Source: Thermostichus sp047462415 (lineage in GTDB: Bacteria > Cyanobacteriota > Cyanobacteriia > Thermostichales > Thermostichaceae). From it: DNA of 64,000 bases. This document shows positions 1-6,731 of this stretch, one piece after another (position 1 is the stretch's first letter; every line of letters begins with the position of its first letter). A model generated the notes under the pieces. The model saw only the letters and a list, made by a program, of their open reading frames with translations, searched no databases and was not told where the DNA came from. Both the position numbers and the translations under genes were made by a program. The DNA is taken from contig NZ_JANSJE010000011.1 of the NCBI RefSeq assembly GCF_047462415.1, forward strand, positions 1 through 64,000, in the 5' to 3' direction.

Positions 1-850
1 TGTGTTGCCAATCTCTACGCTGGCGAGCAACCTTGGCTTGGAGCTCGGCCTCTAGACGGTTGATTTTCTTCCATCTCCTAGAAGCCTTCACTCCCTTCCT
101 AGGTGCACGCTTCCGCCGTTTGAGCTTGGCAACCTTGCGAACTTTCTCCTCACTCCTCTGCGTAAACCGAGGATTAGCAACCTCATAGAACTCACTTCCG
201 TCATATAGGGTTATGGCGGTCTCGGTGCCCAAATCGTAGGCGACGATGGACTCATACTTCAAGTCTGACTGGGAACCAAACTTAGACCGAGGTACTTCTA
301 CCTCTACGGTGAACGAAGCATACCACTGCCGCAAAGTTGGCTTGTAGACAATAGTTAGCGTGGTAGGCCTCCCCCAGTCCAAGGACTCCGTCCCGCTAAC
401 GCGACTGGCTTTGCCCCGCATCCTCAGGGTGAGGCCCAGGTCATTGAGGGTAACGCTACCGTGCTTACCGTTGCTGGCTACTTTCCACCCCGAACTGCTG
501 GGATATGTCCAGCCGGAGTACCGCTTGATTGACTTGAACTGAGGCTTTTTACTCAGCCCTTGAAAGAAGCGCCAATAGGCAAAATCTACCCGCTTGACGG
601 TAGCTTGCAGAGAATGGGAGTTGAGTTGAGCAAACTCCGGCCATGCTTTCTTGAACTCCGGCAGAAGGTTCTGCTGCTCGAGGTAAGTAACCGTCCGGCG
701 GTTGCGTCGGTACTCATAGCGTCGGTGAGCAACGCAAGCGTTGTAGAGGTAGCAGTGCAAACGGCGGGCAGACAACAAAGCCCGCTCTTGGGTTTTGTTA
801 GGGTACAGCCGAAAGGTCTGCCGCCTGATTACCAGTACAGTTTCAGTCAC
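1..850 (-). CDS. tnpB: IS200/IS605-family TnpB (OrfB) RNA-guided nuclease, cut off by the window edge
   Basis: My translation of the minus strand gives about 283 residues of a TnpB/OrfB-type protein before the window ends. The N-terminus carries the family hallmark RLYPNKTQERAL followed by LHCYLYNACVAHRR. A central AYDLGTETAITL segment matches the first RuvC-like acidic motif (usually GIDLG). A basic stretch (KLKRRKRAPRKGVKASRRWK) follows. The RuvC glutamate region, zinc finger and right end lie outside the window, so I cannot tell whether the gene is intact. The GTG at 850 is the best start, with only a weak ribosome site. TnpB proteins are RNA-guided DNA nucleases of IS200/IS605 elements. 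Residues SRVSGTESL look like an in-frame insertion encoded by a small dispersed repeat (379-405). Confidence 0.85.
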   Translation of the reverse strand, partial: MTETVLVIRRQTFRLYPNKTQERALLSARRLHCYLYNACVAHRRYEYRRNRRTVTYLEQQNLLPEFKKAWPEFAQLNSHSLQATVKRVDFAYWRFFQGLSKKPQFKSIKRYSGWTYPSSSGWKVASNGKHGSVTLNDLGLTLRMRGKASRVSGTESLDWGRPTTLTIVYKPTLRQWYASFTVEVEVPRSKFGSQSDLKYESIVAYDLGTETAITLYDGSEFYEVANPRFTQRSEEKVRKVAKLKRRKRAPRKGVKASRRWKKINRLEAELQAKVARQRRDWQH

Positions 851-904
851 CTTTTGTGACTTAGTCGAAGCCACAGTAAGTGTAGCATCGAGAATGGCAG
901 ACTA

Positions 905-1107
905 AGAAGCGACGCTGACGCAGTTTTTAGAATTCACTTGCACGTAGTGTTTGTAACAAAATACCGGTCAATAAAGTGTATTGGGAAGGGCTAGGCTTTG
1001 GCATGATTTGCTCCCTAGAAATTGTGAAGCAATACATCCAGAATCAGTCAGAGGGTGCTATCCATCCCCACCGTATAGACGGTGGGGAATTCCGCACCTT
1101 ACGTTAA
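905..1107 (+). pseudogene. tnpA: Decayed IS200/IS605 TnpA (Y1 transposase) remnant
   Basis: Plus-strand translation from about 926 reads VFRIHLHVVFVTKYRS, which matches the N-terminal strand of Y1 transposases (HLVFVTKYR). In another frame, from about 973, it reads VYWEG then SLEIVKQYIQNQ, which matches the C-terminal helix carrying the catalytic tyrosine. It ends at a TAA at 1105-1107. The central part with the HUH metal site is missing and the two ends are in different frames, so this is a relic with an internal deletion. It diverges from the tnpB at 1-850, as in IS605-type elements. The identification rests on motif recall only. Confidence 0.6.
1066..1087. repeat. 9-bp stem hairpin at the end of the IS200/IS605 remnant
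   Basis: CCCCACCGT at 1066-1074 pairs with ACGGTGGGG at 1079-1087 around the loop ATAG. Subterminal hairpins of this kind are recognised by Y1 transposases. This one lies within the last codons of the decayed tnpA, where an element end is expected. Confidence 0.55.
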
Positions 1108-2174
1108 GGCACTTGCCAAGCCCGTCGGTGGTAATCCTCTAATTGAGCCCAGGGATCCGCAGCCGCTGCGGGGGCATGGCCGTGGTTGTGGTGATGGTGA
1201 TGGGATCCCTGCCCATGGGAATGATGGTCATGATGATGGTGGTGGTGATGGGATCCCTGCGCGTGAGGGTGATCCTGATGGTCATGGTGATGAGTATGCC
1301 CCACTCCCAGCTCTGCGCTCACCGCCAGGCGAAACTTGCAGAGGTGGCAGTTCATTGGGGTTTGTCCCTGGAGGGCTTCCTGCTCCAGTTGCTGCAGGCT
1401 GTGCAACACCGTATCCACAAGACCCAACTCCGGCAGCATCAGCCACTCGATCTCGGGGTGGCAGCGTCGCCGCTCTTGCACTGCTGCCTCGATTTTTTTC
1501 ACCAGCACCCCTGTGAAGAGAAAATAGGGCAGCACGATCACCCGGCGCGGCTGCCAGGACAAGGCCCGCTCCAAACCCACCGGCAGGCGGGGGTGGGTGA
1601 TGCCGATAAAGCAGGTCTCTACGGCGGCCAACCCCGACCCTTCCCAGAGCAGCCGGGCCAGCTTACAGGCTTCGGCGTTGGCTTCGGGATCGCTGGAGCC
1701 GCGACCGACAAACAGCAACACCGTTTCCGCCCCTGGGATCTGCCGCGGTTGGGCAGCCAGCAAAGCGGCCAAGCGATCTCGCAGCAGTTGCAAGATCTCG
1801 ATGCGGATCCCCAGCGGCCCCCCGTAGTGGATGCGCAACTGCGGGTGGAGGGCCTGCAGGCGATCCAGCTCCACGGTCACGTCGAACTTGTTGTGGCGCG
1901 CCCCAAACAACAACAGCGGCAGGGCCACGATCTCCTGCCACCCTTGGGCCAAGCATTGTTCCACCCCCTGGGCGATGCTCGGCTGCGCCAGCTCCAAAAA
2001 ACAAGGGATCACCGGCCGCTGGGGGGTGAGGGATTGGTACGCTTGGGCCAACTCCAGAAAGGCTTGCTGCCCCTCCGGGTCGCGGGATCCATGGCCGATG
2101 AGCAAGAGGGGCAATGGAGGAGAAGGAAACTGCCCAACCGCAAGGGGAGGGGAAACAGGGAGGGTATTCAACAC
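1104..2174 (-). CDS. cbiX: Sirohydrochlorin cobaltochelatase CbiX (long form, His-rich tail)
   Basis: Inserts Co2+ into sirohydrochlorin (possibly Fe2+ or Ni2+ in some family members) in the cytoplasmic anaerobic-type cobalamin pathway. Two tandem chelatase half-domains are visible. The first starts LLIGHGSRDPEG and contains PLLLFGARHNKFD. The second starts LLFVGRGSSDPEANAE and contains LPYFLFTGVL. A MNCHLCKFR motif follows, then a C-terminal tail of about 50 residues dominated by histidine, probably for metal storage or delivery. I place the start at the GTG at 2174, which has GGAACGGAG six bases upstream. An upstream TTG at 2216 would lie at the edge of the riboswitch. A cobalamin riboswitch precedes the gene, supporting cobalt rather than iron as the metal. 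The stop falls just beside the tnpA relic. Confidence 0.9.
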   Translation of the reverse strand: MLNTLPVSPPLAVGQFPSPPLPLLLIGHGSRDPEGQQAFLELAQAYQSLTPQRPVIPCFLELAQPSIAQGVEQCLAQGWQEIVALPLLLFGARHNKFDVTVELDRLQALHPQLRIHYGGPLGIRIEILQLLRDRLAALLAAQPRQIPGAETVLLFVGRGSSDPEANAEACKLARLLWEGSGLAAVETCFIGITHPRLPVGLERALSWQPRRVIVLPYFLFTGVLVKKIEAAVQERRRCHPEIEWLMLPELGLVDTVLHSLQQLEQEALQGQTPMNCHLCKFRLAVSAELGVGHTHHHDHQDHPHAQGSHHHHHHHDHHSHGQGSHHHHHNHGHAPAAAADPWAQLEDYHRRAWQVP

Positions 2175-2211
2175 AAAAAACTCCGTTCCTTGTGAATCGC
2201 AAGGGGTACAG

Positions 2212-2345
2212 GACAAGGGCAGGTGGGTGTTCTGGCTGAGGGAGGGATCCCATCACAGTTGCGTCACAGTGGCGGATTTGCACCGCGCTTTCCCCAATCT
2301 GCCCGAGCCTCTTAGGTTAGCTTGCCGCTTGCTCTTCACCAAGCC
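2212..2345 (-). promoter_or_regulatory. Cobalamin (AdoCbl) riboswitch upstream of cbiX
   Basis: Read on the minus strand, this leader has the ordered signatures of a cobalamin riboswitch. They are GGGGAAAGCGCGGTGCAAATCCGCC (whose complement lies at 2271-2295), the B12-box-like GACGCAACTGTGATGGG (2249-2265 region), and TCAGCCAGAACACC followed by ACCTGCC (2218-2239). It ends shortly before the cbiX ribosome site, so control is probably translational, closing the site when cobalamin is bound. A covariance-model scan would settle its exact limits. Confidence 0.9.
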
Positions 2346-2386
2346 CCCCTGGGGGGATAGCCCCGGCCCCCTACCTTGATCCCTAG

Positions 2387-2533
2387 CTCCCCTCTCCCTC
2401 AGGGAGAGGGGCTGGGGGTGAGGGTGCCTCAGGGAGAGGGGCTGGGGGTGGTCGCGCTAGCGGCGCGGAGCGCTTGGGTGCCTCAGGGAGAGGGGCTGGG
2501 GGTGAGGGCTGGGAGAGGGGTTGGGGGTGAGGG
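2387..2533. repeat. Cluster of four copies of a palindromic G-rich dispersed repeat
   Basis: The full unit at 2387-2424 is a hairpin: CTCCCCTCTCCCT pairs with AGGGAGAGGGG, then GCTGGGGGTGAGGG follows. Three right-half copies follow at 2427-2449, 2481-2508 and 2511-2533. They are separated by a short module (GTCGCGCTAGCGGCGCGGAGCGCTTGGG, about 2451-2478). Single full units also occur at 19390-19427, 32635-32671 and 61083-61120. The cluster covers the last codons of the copper ATPase gene. Confidence 0.9.
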
Positions 2534-4813
2534 CCGAAAATGCCGCAGCCGCAGGGCATTAGCCACTACAGAAACAGAGCTCAAGGCCATGGCCGCCCCC
2601 GCCAGCATGGGGTTGAGCAACCAGCCGGTGAAGGGGTAGAGCGCCCCGGCGGCAATCGGGATCCCGAGGGTGTTGTAGATAAAGGCGAAGAAGAGATTTT
2701 GGCGGATGTTGGCAAGGGTGGCGCGGCTGAGTTGAATGGCGGTGACCACGCCCCGCAAATCGCCGGCTATTAGGGTAATGTCGCTGGCAGCTATGGCCAC
2801 ATCGGTGCCCGTCCCGATGGCGATCCCCACATCGGCTTCTGCCAGTGCCGGCGCATCGTTGATGCCATCTCCCACCATCGCTACCGGGTGTCGGGGCCGT
2901 CTGAGCTGGCGAATGTAGGCTGCCTTTTGCTCAGGACGGACTTGGGCGATCACCCGGCGAATGCCTGCCTGCCGAGCAATGGCCTGGGCAGTGGTGGGGT
3001 TATCCCCGGTTAGCAGAATCACCTCCAGGCCCATCTCCTGCAGCTGGCGCACCGCGGCGGGGGAGGTGGGTTTGATCGGGTCGGCAATGGCCAACAGCCC
3101 CACCAGACGATGGGATTGCGCCACGCCGATCACCGTTTTGCCCTGGCTTTCCCAGGTCTGAACCCGCTCCGACCAAGAGGGATCCCACGGGATCCCCAGC
3201 CAGCTCAGCCGACCGATGCGCACCTGCTGCCCCTCCACCCAGGCTTCTGCCCCCTCGCCCACTTTTGCCTGAAAGTGCTGGGCCGACGGGATTGAGATGC
3301 CTTCGGCTTTGGCTTTTTGCACCACCGCCTGGGCCAGCGGATGTTCCGAGTATTGTTCCACTGCTGCTGCCAGGCGCAACAGGGCTAGGGGAGAAGAGCC
3401 TGGCGTCCAGATATCGGTGACGCTGGGACGGCCCTCGGTGAGGGTGCCGGTTTTGTCCAAGACCACCGTGCGCAAGCGGTGGGCCAATTCCAGGCTATCG
3501 GCGCTTTTTACCAGGATCCCCAATTCCGCCCCCCGCCCCGTCGCCACCATGATCGAGGTGGGGGTGGCCAACCCCAGCGCACAAGGGCAGGCGATGATCA
3601 GCACCCCAATGGTGTTCACTAAGGCCAGCGTCGGATTGCCCGCCAGCCCCCACCAGAGGACAAAAGTTAGAATGGCTACCCCGATCACCGCCGGCACAAA
3701 CCAGGAGGTCACCCGATCCGCCACTTGTTGAATGGGGGCCTTGGATCCCTGGGCCTCCTGCACCAGGCGCACGATCTGGGCCAGAAGCGTATCTTTGCCC
3801 ACCCGCCGCGCTTCCATCACAAAGCTGCCCGTCTGGTTGAGGGTGGCCCCGATCACCTCATCTCCTGCCGACTTGCTCACCGGCAGGCTCTCGCCAGTTA
3901 CCATCGACTCGTCCAGGCTGGAGGATCCCTCTAGAATGACCCCATCCACCGGCACCTTCTCACCGGGGCGCACCCGGATCCGATCCCCCACCTGCACCGC
4001 CGCAATCGGGATATCCTGCTCCACCCCGTCGCGGATGACCCTTGCCGTTTTCGGCTGCAACCCCATCAGCTTGCGAATGGCTTCGGAGGTTTGCCCTTTG
4101 GCCCGCTGCTCCATCCACTTGCCCACCAGCACCAGGGTGACGACCACCGCCGCCACTTCGTAATACACATCCGGGTGCAGGCCCTGGCGATGAAAGAAGT
4201 CGGGGAAAGTCGTCGCCAAAAGGGAGTAGAAAAAAGCAGCGCTCGTTCCCAAAGCTACCAAGGTATTCATGTCCGCCGAGCGCCGTTGCCAAGCCGCCCA
4301 GGCGCCACGATAAAAGTGCTGGCCCACCCAAAACTGCACCGGCGCCGTCAGCAGCAACTGCAACCACGGATCCTGCAGCCAGGGGGGCAGGCCGGGGATC
4401 TCCCGTCCCAGCATCATCGGCAGGGATCCGATCAGCAGCACCGTGCTGAGGCCCACTCCTATCGCCACCTTCAGCTTCAATTCCCGTTCCGCCACCCATT
4501 GGGCGATCCGTTCTGTGTCGTCCGGATCCGACTGTTGCCAATCGTCTTCGACCAAGCGCGCCCGATACCCCGCCTGCTCCACCACCCGGATCAATGCTTG
4601 GGGATTCACCAGCCGGGGATCCCCGCGGACGATGGCCTGCTCGCTGGCAAAGTTGACCGTTTGGGCTGTAACGCCCCGCACGCGACTCAGGGCCTGTTCA
4701 ACGCCGGCAGCGCAGGAGGCACAGCTCATACCCTGGATGGCCAAGCGCCAAGTGCCGCCAGCAGATGAAGCGGACAGGCCGGGGGCAGCGGAATGGGAAC
4801 CAGAATCAGACAT
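2483..4813 (-). CDS. Copper-translocating P1B-type ATPase (CopA/PacS/CtaA class)
   Basis: A 776-residue integral membrane ATPase that moves Cu+ across a membrane, either the plasma membrane or the thylakoid for plastocyanin supply. The sequence shows an N-terminal heavy-metal domain with GMSCASC (Cys31 and Cys34) and the transmembrane ion motif CPC in IIACPCALG (about residue 410). It also shows the phosphorylation motif DKTGT (about 455) and GDGINDAP (about 648). The ATG at 4813 follows GAGGA. The chaperone at 4941 lies just upstream on the same strand and is the likely copper donor. CtaA and PacS types cannot be separated by eye. The C-terminus is odd: the last 15 or so residues (PSPPTPLPALTPSPSP) are translated from the palindromic repeat cluster, which also supplies the stop codon. 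Confidence 0.95.
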   Translation of the reverse strand: MSDSGSHSAAPGLSASSAGGTWRLAIQGMSCASCAAGVEQALSRVRGVTAQTVNFASEQAIVRGDPRLVNPQALIRVVEQAGYRARLVEDDWQQSDPDDTERIAQWVAERELKLKVAIGVGLSTVLLIGSLPMMLGREIPGLPPWLQDPWLQLLLTAPVQFWVGQHFYRGAWAAWQRRSADMNTLVALGTSAAFFYSLLATTFPDFFHRQGLHPDVYYEVAAVVVTLVLVGKWMEQRAKGQTSEAIRKLMGLQPKTARVIRDGVEQDIPIAAVQVGDRIRVRPGEKVPVDGVILEGSSSLDESMVTGESLPVSKSAGDEVIGATLNQTGSFVMEARRVGKDTLLAQIVRLVQEAQGSKAPIQQVADRVTSWFVPAVIGVAILTFVLWWGLAGNPTLALVNTIGVLIIACPCALGLATPTSIMVATGRGAELGILVKSADSLELAHRLRTVVLDKTGTLTEGRPSVTDIWTPGSSPLALLRLAAAVEQYSEHPLAQAVVQKAKAEGISIPSAQHFQAKVGEGAEAWVEGQQVRIGRLSWLGIPWDPSWSERVQTWESQGKTVIGVAQSHRLVGLLAIADPIKPTSPAAVRQLQEMGLEVILLTGDNPTTAQAIARQAGIRRVIAQVRPEQKAAYIRQLRRPRHPVAMVGDGINDAPALAEADVGIAIGTGTDVAIAASDITLIAGDLRGVVTAIQLSRATLANIRQNLFFAFIYNTLGIPIAAGALYPFTGWLLNPMLAGAAMALSSVSVVANALRLRHFRPSPPTPLPALTPSPSP

Positions 4814-4940
4814 GGCTGTCCTCAGAGCAAAAATTTAGGTAGTAAAGAAAAAGCGACGCAAAAGCTCTCTTCCCCCCCACAAGGGGAAAACCCCACCTCT
4901 GAACTCTGTCCTGCCGACGCCGCCGGGCAGGAAAAAATCG

Positions 4941-5135
4941 CTAGGCCGGCGGATAGCCCACTTGGGCAAGCACCTGCCGCCAGTCGCTGTCGGCTCGCTC
5001 AGACGTAATCCGCACCTGCTTGGTCTTGGGATCCGCTTCCACTTGGGCCTGGGGATCCCGTTGCCGCACCGCCTGCGTGATGGTATCTACACAAGCCGCG
5101 CAGGCCAGCTTGGGCACCGTCAAAACAACTTGCAT
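4941..5135 (-). CDS. Atx1-like copper metallochaperone
   Basis: A small cytosolic heavy-metal-associated domain of 64 residues with the Cu+-binding pair CAAC in KLACAACVDTI near the N-terminus and the fold-ending motif QVGYPPA. The start is the ATG at 5135, preceded by GGAGG seven bases upstream. A longer in-frame reading from 5153 lacks this site. Cyanobacterial Atx1 hands Cu+ to the ATPases CtaA and PacS. The copper ATPase immediately downstream on the same strand (gap about 130 bp) fits that role, and co-transcription is plausible. The usual methionine before the first Cys is replaced by Leu-Ala, a mild deviation from MxCxxC. Confidence 0.9.
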   Translation of the reverse strand: MQVVLTVPKLACAACVDTITQAVRQRDPQAQVEADPKTKQVRITSERADSDWRQVLAQVGYPPA

Positions 5136-5199
5136 CCTGGGAAGCCTCCCCAACCCACTGCCACCTGCTTGATGCTAAACCTTCCAGTGGGCTGGAAGG

Positions 5200-5439
5200 T
5201 CAAGAGGGTGGCTGAGGTTCCTCTATGTTCCAGCGGTAATCCACCTGATAGCCCCGCTGTCGCCACTCCTCCTCCAGTTGCAACTGTTGGGTCAGGGCTT
5301 TGCGCAAAGAGTTGATCAGCTCTTGCGTGCGGGCTCGATTGCCAAAATCCTGTTCCTCCACAGTCGGAAACGTTTGCCGCTCCAGAACCCGCAGCAGAAA
5401 TTCGTAGTGGACGTGAGCTGGCACAGGAATACGTTTCAT
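5200..5439 (-). CDS. Small conserved cyanobacterial protein, DUF5340-like
   Basis: A 79-residue soluble protein starting MKRIPVPAHVHYEFLLRVLERQT, with a predicted helical, Gln/Glu-rich second half (LRKALTQQLQLEEEWRQ). The opening PxHVHYE and ERQT strings resemble the cyanobacterial family DUF5340, whose function is unknown; this comes from memory of the family. It has a clear ATG at 5439 and no signal peptide or membrane segment. It sits 40 bp downstream of trpC on the same strand and may be read from the trpC transcript. A gene rather than a shadow is likely, because nothing longer lies on the other strand. Confidence 0.7.
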   Translation of the reverse strand: MKRIPVPAHVHYEFLLRVLERQTFPTVEEQDFGNRARTQELINSLRKALTQQLQLEEEWRQRGYQVDYRWNIEEPQPPS

Positions 5440-5479
5440 CGATCTAGGCCATTCTTGGGATCCATTGACAATCCTGGGT

Positions 5480-6400
5480 TTACTGGGGTGACAACAGGGA
5501 GCGGACGGCTTGGCCGGGATCCGGCTGCGTTACCAGCGCTTCCCCCACCAGCACGGCGCGCACCCCCCAGCTCCGCAACTGCTGCAGATCGGCAGGAGAG
5601 TGAATGCCGGATTCGCTGACCACCGGCAGATCGCCCAGGCGATCCCGGTGGGCGGCCAAGAGATCCCGCGTCGTGTTCAAGTCCACCGCAAAGGTTTTGA
5701 GATCCCGATTGTTGATGCCGATCAACACCTGACCTTTGGCCTGGTGCAGTTGCGGCAAGCCCAAAACCCGCTGTAACTCTTGGCAAGTGTGCACCTCCAA
5801 CAGAGCTGCCATGCCCAATTGCTGGATCAGCTTGAGAAAATAGCCCAAATCCGCATCCGAGAGAATGGCAGCAATCAACAGCACCGCATCCGCCCCCAGA
5901 GTACGCGCCCAGAGGATTTGGTAAGGGTAGAGGATGAACTCCTTGCACAGGATGGGGATCCCGACTGCCTGGCGGATCTGGCGCAGATACTCGCCGCTGC
6001 CCTGAAAAAACCGCTCATCCGTGAGCACCGACAGGCAACTGGCTCCCGCCGCCTCGTAGCTTTGGGCAATGGCCACCGGATCAAAGGGATCGCGGAGAAC
6101 CCCACGGCTGGGGGAGGCTTTTTTTACCTCGGCAATCAGAGAAACCGGATGAGGAGATTGGGTGAGGGCCGCCACAAAATCCCGCACCGGCGGCGCTTGA
6201 TCCAGTTGCTGCTGCAATTGCTTCAAGGGGAGCTGCTCCCGCTGGCGCTCCACCTCCTGCTCTTTGTGCCAGATGATCTCCTCTAAAATGTGGCGCGGTT
6301 TGGCTTCCGGCGCTGTTGTCTGGTACACCTGAGAGGCGACGACGACCGGCGGGGCAGGAGAACGCCGACGAACGGCCAGCGGCTCACCTTCTAGCTCCAT
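5480..6400 (-). CDS. trpC: Indole-3-glycerol-phosphate synthase
   Basis: Catalyses ring closure of CdRP to indole-3-glycerol phosphate in tryptophan synthesis (cytosol, TIM barrel). Diagnostic strings include LIAEVKKASPSRG, YEAAGASCLSVLTDERFF, ILCKEFIL, LLIAAILS, IGINNRDLKTF and SESGIHSPADL, which cover the catalytic Lys and Glu residues. The start is the ATG at 6400 (MELEGEPLAV), which gives 306 residues and has AGGGGTGG upstream. A GTG at 6430 is possible but less likely. The N-terminal 40 or so residues are the usual cyanobacterial extension. The gene stands apart from trpG (42424), as is normal for the scattered trp genes of cyanobacteria. Confidence 0.97.
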   Translation of the reverse strand: MELEGEPLAVRRRSPAPPVVVASQVYQTTAPEAKPRHILEEIIWHKEQEVERQREQLPLKQLQQQLDQAPPVRDFVAALTQSPHPVSLIAEVKKASPSRGVLRDPFDPVAIAQSYEAAGASCLSVLTDERFFQGSGEYLRQIRQAVGIPILCKEFILYPYQILWARTLGADAVLLIAAILSDADLGYFLKLIQQLGMAALLEVHTCQELQRVLGLPQLHQAKGQVLIGINNRDLKTFAVDLNTTRDLLAAHRDRLGDLPVVSESGIHSPADLQQLRSWGVRAVLVGEALVTQPDPGQAVRSLLSPQ

Positions 6401-6731
6401 ACCACCCCTGAACAGAACTCTACACCTCACCCTAGACTACTCTAGTGCTCTGCGGTCGGTTTGAATAGCTACCCCGAATATCCCCAAACCGCCTCTGGCA
6501 AAGGTGTTTCTTTTACCCTATGGTTGAGTGTAGAGCTGAAGCGCTGCCCAGAGCGATGTGGAATCAAAATCAACAGTAAACGTAGTCGAGAAGCTTGACG
6601 CAGCCTCTTGCGCTCTGGGGAGTTTTGCTCCGGCAGTCGTTCCGTCCCTCTTTTTTGCCGATCGTGGGCAAAGGCTCGGCTGAGCAGAGTTGGGAAGATT
6701 GCTGTCCATGCTGTTTTGAAGGAGTTCAGGC
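6401..6731. other. 331-bp intergenic region between divergent trpC and hmpF-like gene
   Basis: The two flanking genes diverge, so both promoters must lie here. I see no convincing open frame, tRNA, strong terminator or repeat. The only clear element is GGAG at 6721-6724, the ribosome site of the plus-strand gene. Confidence 0.5.

Noticed and set aside
1143..2195. Long plus-strand ORF rich in Met and Val opposite cbiX
   Set aside because: It is the antisense of the histidine-rich chelatase gene, with a Met/Val run from the CAT/CAC codons and no ribosome site or recognisable domain.
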